64,000 nt of DNA from Flavobacteriales bacterium (GTDB lineage: Bacteria; Bacteroidota; Bacteroidia; CAIKAF01), in NCBI GenBank assembly GCA_025451235.1, contig JANWKT010000017.1:291128-355127 (forward strand). Direction: 5' to 3'. Of the stretch, positions 27,975 through 36,208 are shown piece by piece. Positions within the stretch are counted from its first letter, which is position 1. Each line of letters begins with the position of its first letter. Below the pieces are notes generated by a model. The model did no database searches and was not told the origin of the DNA. It saw only the letters and a program-made list of their open reading frames with translations. A program made the position numbers and the translations under genes.

Positions 27975-29369
27975 TTAATTGGATGCCGGGATCACCCTAC
28001 AGCAATAGAGGATACTTTTTTTCGTGACCTTATCATAATAAGAAAACAGGATGGTACCGTCTTCTCCGATCACAGGATCATAAGGATACTCTTCCTTAAA
28101 ATCAAAATCAAAGGTTTTTGAATATTCATTGGTAATATTGTTCCAGGCAGTAATGGACACTTTGTTGGTGTATTCCATTTCTTTGATTTGTTTTCGTTCA
28201 TAGGTAAATCCTAACAATACCTGTGGCAAGTATTCCAGAAAAAGGGTAAACCTTCTTTGAATGGTATCCAATGCTTTTCCAGTTTCAAGATCAAATTTTT
28301 TATAGACACTTGGTTCATCCTGAAAATGCATGATCCCGTTACTCAACATGACCATATGGTTGAAAAAATGAAAGGTATAAAAATCATTGTCGCCTGGAGC
28401 TTGTCCCCAAACCTGGTATTTGATCTCACGGGTTTTTATATCAATAGAGGTGATTCGGTTGGTCCCTCTTCCCCAGCTCCATCTATAGCTCGTATAGTTT
28501 TCGAAAAGGATCAATTGGTCTTTGATCAGGTAAGAGGATGGCGATAATTTTTCAGGTTCGGGCAGACCATTAAAGGCCCTGTCATGGGCTTCTGTATAGG
28601 TGTTGGCAGGAATGGTCCAGCTATGTTCTTTTAATAGATTGTATTTGCTATCCAGGATCCTCAACGTATATAAACGGGTATCCTCCTTTAACGACCATAG
28701 GTAGATCTCCTGCTCCCCACCTGATTTTTCTATTACATCAGCAAGAATAAATTCTTCACCCAAACTAAAAGTATTTTTTACATCTTTACTTGTCTTGCTT
28801 ACTTCTCCATTTTCCCCTATTTTAAAAAGAGTTGCCAGAAGCACCGGACCGGCATTTCGGATGATTTCGCGGGTTTTTAGATCCAACGTACTATTTCTTC
28901 CTTGATGGGTTACCGAAATAATATCTCCCAATTCTCCTCCTTCAGGATAGTTATAAGAGATGATACAATCGTTTAATTTCCAAACAGATTTGCCGGAAGC
29001 AATTTCATATATTTCAATATGGTCATGGAATTGGGCTACCAATTCTCCATCTTTGAAATAAAGGCCTCTAACGCCTTCCGGTGCTGCCCAAATTTCTTTG
29101 CCGGTGGAGTATTGCACACAAACCAACTTAAAAGCACTTACATGACCGTCATATAAGATTACATGATCCCCTATTTTTTTGATCCTCAGGGTACCCGAAG
29201 CGGATAAACTGGTTGGGATCAATTTGTCGAACTGAATGGTATAGTTCTTTACAAACTGGTTGGATTTATGATGAAGATCCACTTTATTCACCGTTCCGGT
29301 GGAGCATCCAAAGATAAAACTAAGTCCGAAACAGATTAAAAAGGGTAAGGGTTTTTTCATTTTTTTCAT
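27975..29369 (-). CDS. Beta-propeller-like lipoprotein, unknown function
   Basis: 464 residues. MKKMKKPLPFLICFGLSFIFGC gives a lipobox (IFGC). The mature protein has repeated WD/PQQ-like blades with Gly-hh-hhh patterns (VCVQYSTGKEIWAAPEGVRG, IEIYEIASGKSVWKLND, LDLKTREIIRNAG, IDIKTREIKYQVWG). A PQQ-like propeller anchored to a membrane is the best guess; no enzyme motif is seen. Its ATG overlaps the TGA of the amidase gene upstream (ATGA), so the two are translationally coupled. Confidence 0.75.
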   Translation of the reverse strand: MKKMKKPLPFLICFGLSFIFGCSTGTVNKVDLHHKSNQFVKNYTIQFDKLIPTSLSASGTLRIKKIGDHVILYDGHVSAFKLVCVQYSTGKEIWAAPEGVRGLYFKDGELVAQFHDHIEIYEIASGKSVWKLNDCIISYNYPEGGELGDIISVTHQGRNSTLDLKTREIIRNAGPVLLATLFKIGENGEVSKTSKDVKNTFSLGEEFILADVIEKSGGEQEIYLWSLKEDTRLYTLRILDSKYNLLKEHSWTIPANTYTEAHDRAFNGLPEPEKLSPSSYLIKDQLILFENYTSYRWSWGRGTNRITSIDIKTREIKYQVWGQAPGDNDFYTFHFFNHMVMLSNGIMHFQDEPSVYKKFDLETGKALDTIQRRFTLFLEYLPQVLLGFTYERKQIKEMEYTNKVSITAWNNITNEYSKTFDFDFKEEYPYDPVIGEDGTILFSYYDKVTKKSILYCCRVIPASN

Positions 29370-30376
29370 TTTTCACAAATACATTCCTTAAAATAATTTG
29401 CCAATTGATTGGATTGGGCCGGCTCTAAATTTACAACATTTATTTCCATGGCCTTTTTAAGCAGTTCGGTATTGGCACCTATATTGAGTTTAACAAACTG
29501 TTTGTTTACCTCGCCTTTATGAGTTCCGGTCAGGTCATAGCTCCATACACCCGAGGTACAGCTAAAATCGAAACTCTTCATATCTACTATTCGTATGTCC
29601 TGGTTGGTGGAGGTTTTAAAATGGACTTGCCGGTTGTTGATGTCGTATACTACCGACCATTCGGCACTTAAGGCTACTTCTTGCAATATTTTAAACGAAT
29701 AGTCGATGGCAGAAGAACTTGAATTCCCTTTATAGTTTTTTATAAGGTTGGCAGCAGTGTTGAACCTGCAGGTTTCATCATTTTTAAAGTTGTCCATCGA
29801 ATTTGCATAAGGCTCATTTTCCAGAACGCATATAGGTAGTTCCTTATCAGTATAACTTACCATTTTACCACCAATAAATTCAACTACTGCGGTATTTCCG
29901 TTTGCATCGGTGATCAGATAATGTAATAACTCGTGGGTTTGACCTATTCGCAATAGGCTGTCGGTGGCGATCACTTCCGCCACGGTGGCGCAATTATCCA
30001 ATTGGTATTGGATCCATTGAAGTTCATTTACTACTGGTCGTTTATCCACTTCTGGGTATTCCGCCTCGGAGATCATGATCTCTATCACCAATCCTTTTTC
30101 GTTGATCCCACCAAAGGGAAATTCTTTTCCGAACTGGTTGAAAGTAATGCTTCCGTACTTTGAAGTCCAGCCAATTGACTTTTCAGGGGCAAAAACCAGA
30201 GATTGTTTGGTGATCCCTCTTTTGTTAATGATCATCAGGCCCATATCCGAGATCCAATCAAGATTCCTTCCGAAGTATACTCCGTTGGAGGTCTTTAAAA
30301 CAAAAGTAGTGCAAGGATTCACGCTCAGAACAGGGATCAGGCAGAGGGACAAGAGCAACCAGTATTTTCTCATCAT
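29366..30376 (-). CDS. Secreted linear-amide C-N hydrolase (choloylglycine hydrolase family)
   Basis: 336 residues. A signal peptide precedes NPCTTFVLKTSNGVYFGRNLDW, where the Cys of PCTTF is the N-terminal nucleophile revealed by processing in this Ntn-hydrolase family. FGRNLDW and GGINEKGLVIEIM are further family marks. These enzymes cleave amide bonds of bile salts, penicillin V or N-acyl homoserine lactones; the true substrate is unknown. The Asn before the nucleophile and the secreted location favour a periplasmic acyl amide. It shares 4 bp with the downstream propeller lipoprotein gene. Confidence 0.85.
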   Translation of the reverse strand: MMRKYWLLLSLCLIPVLSVNPCTTFVLKTSNGVYFGRNLDWISDMGLMIINKRGITKQSLVFAPEKSIGWTSKYGSITFNQFGKEFPFGGINEKGLVIEIMISEAEYPEVDKRPVVNELQWIQYQLDNCATVAEVIATDSLLRIGQTHELLHYLITDANGNTAVVEFIGGKMVSYTDKELPICVLENEPYANSMDNFKNDETCRFNTAANLIKNYKGNSSSSAIDYSFKILQEVALSAEWSVVYDINNRQVHFKTSTNQDIRIVDMKSFDFSCTSGVWSYDLTGTHKGEVNKQFVKLNIGANTELLKKAMEINVVNLEPAQSNQLANYFKECICEK

Positions 30377-30431
30377 CAGTGGGAATAGATAGTAAGAAAC
30401 GTGTGGAAGCTTGATTTATTATGGAGTTTGA

Positions 30432-31307
30432 CTAGTTCTCTAAGCAACAATGTTTATACTTTTTCCCGCTGTCGCAATGGCATGGGTCATTTCTTCCAAG
30501 TTTTGGGCGGGCCTTTGGCAGATTTGAAATAACATTTGTGGTATCCTGGTTAAATGCTTTAGATAAAAGCAGAAATAGTTCAGGATGGTTTTTTTCCAAC
30601 AAATGAGGATGCTCAAAAAAGTATTCACCGGTTACCGTAAGGAACTCTGATTGGTGTATGGCCCCATATGGATTCAAATCAGTATTTTCTCCTTTTAATA
30701 TCTTTCCGGTTTCATGCCTGATCAATTCAAGCCAGGGTAATACATACTCATTTTCATTCAGGAAGGTGGGGATACCATCAATGATGCCATCTTGTTTATC
30801 AATCAGGTGGATAAACTCATGGATGCCCACATTTTTTTTATCGCGGGTATTGGCAAACCCCAAATGAAGTGAGGGTTTCGAGAGGATCATTTTTCCTTCC
30901 ATGTCTCCACTGCCCACCATGCCGGTTAAATGTTCTGTTTTATCCTCCAGTTTATAGTTACTATCAAAGGCACCGGGATAGAGGATCACATATTTTAAAA
31001 AATGGTATTGCCATTCAGGAAAACCGAATACGGGAATAACTGCGCTGCTGGCCACCAATAATTTATCAGTGATATCCACCTGGGTTTTTGCTCCTTCTAT
31101 GTTTACATGATTCAGGAACTGGATAATATCGTCTTCGAATTGTGGCTTTTTTTCCTGAGGCAAGTTCCGGTAATATTCTACCTTTTCTTCTAAAATGATC
31201 TTCCAGGATGGAGGAAATGTTTCTTTTTGCCGGGGCTTGAGGGTGTTTTTTCTAAATAGAACGGCTGCTATTACCAATATTACTAAAACAATAATGAAAT
31301 ATTCCAC
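30432..31307 (-). CDS. MtfA-like (M90) zinc peptidase with C-terminal SEC-C motif
   Basis: 291 residues from a GTG start at 31307, since no in-frame ATG lies upstream. An N-terminal membrane segment (MEYFIIVLVILVIAAVLF) leads into the MtfA core: LLVASSAVIPVFGFPEW, GIHEFIHLIDKQDGIIDGIP (HExxH zinc site) and EYFFEHPHLLEKNHPELF. The last 20 residues (GRNDPCHCDSGKKYKHCC) are a SEC-C zinc-binding motif, not part of E. coli MtfA. MtfA is a peptidase linked to glucose phosphotransferase control in E. coli, but here the role is unknown. It lies 20 nt downstream of the WG-repeat gene. Confidence 0.88.
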   Translation of the reverse strand: MEYFIIVLVILVIAAVLFRKNTLKPRQKETFPPSWKIILEEKVEYYRNLPQEKKPQFEDDIIQFLNHVNIEGAKTQVDITDKLLVASSAVIPVFGFPEWQYHFLKYVILYPGAFDSNYKLEDKTEHLTGMVGSGDMEGKMILSKPSLHLGFANTRDKKNVGIHEFIHLIDKQDGIIDGIPTFLNENEYVLPWLELIRHETGKILKGENTDLNPYGAIHQSEFLTVTGEYFFEHPHLLEKNHPELFLLLSKAFNQDTTNVISNLPKARPKLGRNDPCHCDSGKKYKHCCLEN

Positions 31308-31327
31308 AAGGATAGTTGATAGTTTAT

Positions 31328-32701
31328 TTACCTTTTGATGCTATCGAATACCACCCATTCCTGGTCACCATTGTCGAATGCGATCAAATAATAATATTCA
31401 CCAATCTGCTTGATCGTACCTGGGTAATATTCTCCCTTTCCATTCTTTTGGGATTTTATTTTTTCACCGACCGTATATTCTTTTACAAAAGCATCTTCTT
31501 TTACACCAGCTGCTGTTTTTAATGAAGATGCATCTCCCGTTAACCAGGATTTGCCTTCATAGAATGATTCAGTTCTTTCAAATTGTGAAGGGATAAAAAC
31601 AGATCCATCCTGGTTGAGGTATCCATATTGATCATTTTTGTCGCAATAGGGAAGTAAACGATGACCATGGGCACTGAACAGGTATTTAACCGGCACCGAT
31701 GTGAATGGTTTTCCCTGGGCATTTATATATTCTTTATCGCCATTTGAAACCATTTCAACACCAAAATAACCGTCATCTACCGTATTTGCATAAATACTGG
31801 CATATTGGATCGGGAGAATGATCTTACCCGTACTGTCAATGATCCCTTCTTTCCCCCCTTTTTCTACTACTGCCAATCCTCCTTTGAAATTTCCTCCATT
31901 ATCATATTGTGGTTTGATCACCCATTCGTTTTTTCGGTTATAATAACCCCAATCACCCCGGGTATTATAATTGGTATAACTGGCACTTAAACCACCATAG
32001 AAACCCTGGGTATTTTTGGTAAGGGTAGGCTTAAATACTACATCCCCCTGATGATTGATGAGGCAGGTAACTCCATTGATCATTACCCTGCATTCGCCGT
32101 TGGCGAAATGCGATGTTCCGGGTTGGGCATATTGATAAGGGATCACCAGTTTTCCAGTGGTATCCATAAAACCATACTTTTCCACCGCACTGTTGCTGGG
32201 CATAATACAAACCAATCCCTCTGAAAAAGCTCCTCCCAGGTAATTGCAAGGTATCACCAACTCGCCTTTGCGATTCACAAAACCCATTCTATCCTGGTCG
32301 TCATATACGCTGGAAAAACCTTCAATAAAATAGCCGACTTTTTTCCAGGTTCCTTGGGTAAGGCGCTCTCCTTTTTTATTGATCAGGTAATAGCCATCAG
32401 CCCCAGGTTCTTTTACCCAGGTAACACCGGCACTGAATTGATGTGCTTTTTCGTATTTGGGAGTAATTACTTGCTTTCCATGCTCATCCACAAAACCAAT
32501 TCTATAAGAAGAATTGTTGTTCTCCAATACTGTTTTCTGTACCTGTGCCATTCCATCATAGAAATAGCCAACGCTTTTTGCCTTTACACTAAAAAGCTTT
32601 TCTCCTTTTTCGTTGATGCAGGTATGTATTTTTTCCTGGGAAAAGCATTGCCCGGAGAGGACTAAAAAAGCAATTAGAAACAAGGTGGTTTTGGTTTTCA
32701 T
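31328..32701 (-). CDS. Secreted WG-repeat protein with C-terminal Tudor-like domain
   Basis: 457 residues from the ATG at 32701 (another ATG two codons upstream). The signal peptide ends at SGQCFSQ. Eight or so WG repeats follow, each with a G-x-x-x-x-G-x-x-V/L-I/V-x-P core (GFVDEHGKQVITPKYEKAH, GFVNRKGELVIPCNYLGGA, GFMDTTGKLVIPYQYA). The last 50 residues (VGEKIKSQKNGKGEYYPGTI .. YYLIAFDNGDQEWVVFDSI) look like a Tudor/Agenet-like barrel. WG proteins are common in Bacteroidota and bind unknown ligands. It lies 14 nt after the receiver-protein gene. Confidence 0.85.
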   Translation of the reverse strand: MKTKTTLFLIAFLVLSGQCFSQEKIHTCINEKGEKLFSVKAKSVGYFYDGMAQVQKTVLENNNSSYRIGFVDEHGKQVITPKYEKAHQFSAGVTWVKEPGADGYYLINKKGERLTQGTWKKVGYFIEGFSSVYDDQDRMGFVNRKGELVIPCNYLGGAFSEGLVCIMPSNSAVEKYGFMDTTGKLVIPYQYAQPGTSHFANGECRVMINGVTCLINHQGDVVFKPTLTKNTQGFYGGLSASYTNYNTRGDWGYYNRKNEWVIKPQYDNGGNFKGGLAVVEKGGKEGIIDSTGKIILPIQYASIYANTVDDGYFGVEMVSNGDKEYINAQGKPFTSVPVKYLFSAHGHRLLPYCDKNDQYGYLNQDGSVFIPSQFERTESFYEGKSWLTGDASSLKTAAGVKEDAFVKEYTVGEKIKSQKNGKGEYYPGTIKQIGEYYYLIAFDNGDQEWVVFDSIKR

Positions 32702-32715
32702 AGCCATGGTTTATA

Positions 32716-33159
32716 TTATTTGGGAGGATGATTTAAGAGGAGCCAAAACATACCAAGATCGGAGACTGCTTTTGAGAAATTATCAAATTCCACAGGTTTT
32801 ACGATATAACTATTTGCCCCTAATTCATAGCACCTTTTTATATCCGGGTCTTCGGCCGAAGAGGTTAAGATAACTACCGGAATTACTTTTGTTTTCGCAT
32901 CTGATTTTAATCGCTCCAGTACTTCGATCCCATTAATCCTTGGCATTTTAAGATCGAGTAAAATGATCTTGGGTGCCTGACCGTCCATTCCCTTTCCTTC
33001 GAAAGTTCCGGTGGAAAATATAAAATCCAAGGCCTCTACACCATCCTTCAGGTGGACCAGGTTATTGGCGAGGTTGTTTTTTTTGAGTGACAATGTTACC
33101 AGCATTGCATCATCCATATTGTCTTCGACCAGAATAATATCTACATTATTGTTTTGCAT
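32716..33159 (-). CDS. Single-domain response regulator (Rcp1-like receiver)
   Basis: 147 residues comprising only a receiver domain: VEDNMDD acid pocket, Asp69 phosphoacceptor in LLDLKMP, VILTSS (Thr switch) and YIVKPV (Lys). No output domain is present, as in cyanobacterial Rcp1-type proteins that are phosphorylated by phytochrome-like kinases. The gene follows the histidine kinase by 13 nt, so they form a pair. The output is probably protein-protein interaction. Confidence 0.9.
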   Translation of the reverse strand: MQNNNVDIILVEDNMDDAMLVTLSLKKNNLANNLVHLKDGVEALDFIFSTGTFEGKGMDGQAPKIILLDLKMPRINGIEVLERLKSDAKTKVIPVVILTSSAEDPDIKRCYELGANSYIVKPVEFDNFSKAVSDLGMFWLLLNHPPK

Positions 33160-33172
33160 ATATACGTTGTGT

Positions 33173-34300
33173 TTAAGAGGTCAATGAAAAATAAAAAGTG
33201 GCTCCTTCATCCAATTTTCCTTCTGCCCAAATATTACCGCCATGTCGGGAAATAATACGTTTTACCAATGCAAGGCCCACTCCTGTTCCTTCGAATTCTT
33301 CAGCCGAATGAAGGCGTTGGAATACGCCAAAAAGTTTATCGTAGTATTTCATGTCAAAACCGGCACCATTGTCCTTTACATAATAAACGATCCTGTTGTT
33401 TTGTGTTTCCGACCCTATTTCAACTTCAGCTTGCTTTTTTTGTGAGCTATATTTAATGGCATTTGAAATTAAATTGGTAAAAAGAAGGTTCATTAAATTA
33501 TAATCACCCATTGCCTGGGGCAGATCCTGGACCTTAATCTTTGTGCTAAATGGAGGTAATGAATTTTTCAGGTCTTGCAATGCATTTTTTGCAAGTTCTG
33601 TCATGTTGATGGGGGCAATATTTAATTCTTTTTTCCCAATTTTTGAGAAAGCCAACAAGTCGTCGATGAGCTGGCCCATTTTTTTTGCATTTTTCATAAC
33701 GGACTCCATCATCTTTTTCCCTTCATCCTCCATGGTAGGAGAGTATTCATCCGATATGATCTTTGTATATCCATGAATGGCCCTAAGTGGTGCCCTCAGG
33801 TCATGCGAAACAGAATAGGTAAATGCCTCCAATTCTTTATTGGCAACCTGTAACTCCATAACACTCTTTTCCAAAGCAGCGTTCAAATCCAATATCTCCT
33901 TGTTTTTTTCCTCCAATGCTCGCCTATGATTCTCCTCTGCATCCCTTGCTACTTTTATTTCTTCAGCCAGGGTATTGAGCCCAACAGCGATGGCGTCCAG
34001 TTCATCACCTGCATCCGATATTTCAATTTGTTGGGAGAAGTCCATTAAGGTATATTTGAGCAATACCTCCATGAGAATATTGATCCTTTTCTCAAATTCC
34101 TTTACCGCCAATCCAGAGGATTGCAATTCTTCTCCAAGGGTATTCAGGCCAAGTAAAATGGCATCCAGTTCATCTCCTTTTTCTGATATAGCTTCTCTGG
34201 CGGAGAAATCGCCTGTGGTATATTTAACCAGCAGGTCATAGATCTGTTCGATCCGCTTATCCTGTTGAAATATGTGAGTTGGCTCTGTCACGGATTTCAT
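33173..34300 (-). CDS. Cytosolic histidine kinase with two HAMP-like repeats
   Basis: 375 residues if translation begins at the ATG at 34300, which overlaps the upstream TGA (ATGA); an earlier ATG at 34318 is possible. Two near-identical repeats (LLVKYTTGDFSAREAISEKG.. and LLKYTLMDFSQQIEISDAGD.., both ending GDELDAI..GLNTLxEE) start about 57 residues apart and resemble poly-HAMP modules. A coiled coil follows (about 125-165), then HisKA with the phospho-acceptor His in SVSHDLRAP and a HATPase_c domain (NLISNAIKYSS, DNGAGFDMKY, GTGVGLALV). There is no membrane segment or sensor domain, so the input must be cytosolic. Confidence 0.9.
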   Translation of the reverse strand: MKSVTEPTHIFQQDKRIEQIYDLLVKYTTGDFSAREAISEKGDELDAILLGLNTLGEELQSSGLAVKEFEKRINILMEVLLKYTLMDFSQQIEISDAGDELDAIAVGLNTLAEEIKVARDAEENHRRALEEKNKEILDLNAALEKSVMELQVANKELEAFTYSVSHDLRAPLRAIHGYTKIISDEYSPTMEDEGKKMMESVMKNAKKMGQLIDDLLAFSKIGKKELNIAPINMTELAKNALQDLKNSLPPFSTKIKVQDLPQAMGDYNLMNLLFTNLISNAIKYSSQKKQAEVEIGSETQNNRIVYYVKDNGAGFDMKYYDKLFGVFQRLHSAEEFEGTGVGLALVKRIISRHGGNIWAEGKLDEGATFYFSLTS

Positions 34301-34701
34301 AAATATTGTTTGATCCATTCCTTTGCCTCTTTTTCATTCGAAAAAAACTTGACAGGATAGGGAGGAGGTTTTAGCCCGAAAAACAAATTAGCCACCATTC
34401 TGCTCAGAGGAGATGCGGAAATAATGCCCATTGCTTTTGTAATTTCATTGAGTTGTTCGGCAATGAAATCCCTGTCTTCTTTTTTGGGAGGTTTTGAATG
34501 GCTGTTGGTTTCCAGGATCATGCAACGTTTTTCGTTTCCAATGAGCTTCTTGAATTCCTCCATTTGGGACCGTGACTCTTCTCTGGACAGTTCTGGTTCT
34601 TTTACATTGGGCTTTGGTGTGGAATACATGATCCCGTCTTCATCAAACCATATAAAACTGGTGCTCCACTCAATTACTTTTACATCCGAAGGTATTTCCA
34701 T
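34297..34701 (-). CDS. STAS/SpoIIAA-like small signalling protein
   Basis: 134 residues with an alternating beta/alpha pattern of STAS/SpoIIAA-like folds: a strand/turn at 10-28 (WSTSFIWFDEDGIMYSTPKP), a helix at 42-55, strand CMILETN, a helix at 75-92 and a conserved-looking SPLSRMVANLFFGLKPPPYP. Such proteins act as anti-sigma-factor antagonists or kinase partners; which one applies here is unknown. The TGA overlaps the kinase ATG, so the two are co-translated. It is the first gene of the STAS-kinase-receiver operon. Confidence 0.75.
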   Translation of the reverse strand: MEIPSDVKVIEWSTSFIWFDEDGIMYSTPKPNVKEPELSREESRSQMEEFKKLIGNEKRCMILETNSHSKPPKKEDRDFIAEQLNEITKAMGIISASPLSRMVANLFFGLKPPPYPVKFFSNEKEAKEWIKQYL

Positions 34702-34822
34702 ACGTCGTACTTATGAAATGAATAAATTACAGGTAATTACATATGGGCTTTATAAAGATATATATTATTTGGAATAAATATTAAAATGGATAAAGAATAT
34801 TCATATACGCACCTCCCCCAGT

Positions 34823-34840
34823 CTTGATAGCTATCGCAAG
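34823..34840. repeat. GATAGCTATC-type dyad
   Basis: CTTGATAGCTATCGCAAG contains the perfect palindrome GATAGCTATC (34826-34835) with near-matching outer arms. It lies in the leader of the permease gene, within 40 nt of its ATG. Confidence 0.45.
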
Positions 34841-34878
34841 GATAGCAGGAAAACAAAGTTTTTCACTATCATTGGGCT

Positions 34879-36192
34879 ATGGAAATTAATCCACAGCCGG
34901 CACTTAAAAAAGCATTGACACCCCTGATGTTATGGGGGCTTGGTGTGGGTTATGTGATCTCTGGAATGTATTTTGGTTGGAACCTGGGATTGAAGGAAGG
35001 GGGTACGCTCGGCTTAGCTATTGCTACCTTTTTTATCATTATTCTTTATACATGTTTTAGTTTTTCGTATGCTGAACTAGCTTGTTTTATTCCCAAAGCC
35101 GGGGGTGTTTTTGATTATGCCAATCGAGCCTTAGGAAAAGAGATGGGCTTTATTGCAGGTGTTGCTCAAATCATTGAGTTTGTTTTTGCTCCGCCTGCCA
35201 TTGCTTTTGGAATCGGTGCTTATTTTAATTTATTTTTCCCGGAAGTACCCATTCTGGTAATTGCCATTGGTGCCTATTTTATTTTTACCGCTTTAAACAT
35301 TATTGGAATAAAAGCAGCTGCTACTTTCGAATTAATTATAACCATCATTGCTGTTGCCGAGATCCTGATTTTTGCCGGCGTAACTTTGCCACATTTTGAG
35401 GTGGAAAATTTGAAACGAAATGCTTTTCCGAATGGATGGGCTGGAGTATTCGCGGCTCTGCCATTTGCCATCTGGTTTTTTTTAGGGATCGAAGGACTGG
35501 CCAATGTTGCCGAGGAAACTAAAAATCCTCAACGTGATATTTTAAAAGGCTTTGGCTCTGCTATTTTTACCTTGGTTATTTTATGCGTGGTGGTCTTTAT
35601 TGCTGCTATTGGTGTAGGTGGCTGGGAAGCCATCGTATTCAAGGATGGGATCGGAGGAGATACCTCCGATTCGCCACTACCGCTGGCCATGGGTAAAATT
35701 GTTGGGAATAGTTCGCTGCTTTTTCACATGCTGCTTACGATTGGACTCTTTGGTTTTGTAGCTTCTTTTCACGGATTGATCCTGGCAGCGGGCCGTTCTA
35801 CTTTCGAGTTTGGGAAAGTTGGGTTTGCCCCCAAATTTTTAGGCAACATCAGTCCCAGGTTTAAAACACCCGCCAATGCTTTGATTGGAAATATGATCAT
35901 TGGCATCATTGCATTATGCACTAATAAAACGGCGGATATTATTACGATCTCTGTATTGGGAGCATTAACCTTGTACATTATCGCCATGATCTCATTGATG
36001 GTACTAAGAAAAAAAGAGCCCAATGCGCTGAGACCATTTAAGGTTCCCCTTTATCCATTTACCCCTTTACTGGCATTGGTAATAGCAGGAATAGCCCTGG
36101 TACTGGTAGGATATTACAACTTGAAACTTTCCCTTATTTATATAGGGTTATTGACCTTTTGCTATATCCTGTTCAGGATTTTCCGCAAATAA
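34879..36192 (+). CDS. APC-family permease, ethanolamine permease-like
   Basis: 437 residues with twelve predicted membrane helices. The first (GLGVGYVISGMYFGWNLGL) and the AELACFIPKAGGVFDYANRA stretch are hallmarks of the APC superfamily, closest to ethanolamine permeases of the 'eat' type rather than to amino acid exchangers. LGIEGLANVAEETKNPQRDI is the family's cytosolic-loop motif. The protein would import ethanolamine or a similar amino alcohol. It is the first gene of the plus-strand catabolic set and sits on its own transcript, separated from the ligase by a convergent T9SS gene. Confidence 0.82.
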   Translation: MEINPQPALKKALTPLMLWGLGVGYVISGMYFGWNLGLKEGGTLGLAIATFFIIILYTCFSFSYAELACFIPKAGGVFDYANRALGKEMGFIAGVAQIIEFVFAPPAIAFGIGAYFNLFFPEVPILVIAIGAYFIFTALNIIGIKAAATFELIITIIAVAEILIFAGVTLPHFEVENLKRNAFPNGWAGVFAALPFAIWFFLGIEGLANVAEETKNPQRDILKGFGSAIFTLVILCVVVFIAAIGVGGWEAIVFKDGIGGDTSDSPLPLAMGKIVGNSSLLFHMLLTIGLFGFVASFHGLILAAGRSTFEFGKVGFAPKFLGNISPRFKTPANALIGNMIIGIIALCTNKTADIITISVLGALTLYIIAMISLMVLRKKEPNALRPFKVPLYPFTPLLALVIAGIALVLVGYYNLKLSLIYIGLLTFCYILFRIFRK

Positions 36193-36208
36193 GCAATCTA
36201 TAAAATCA

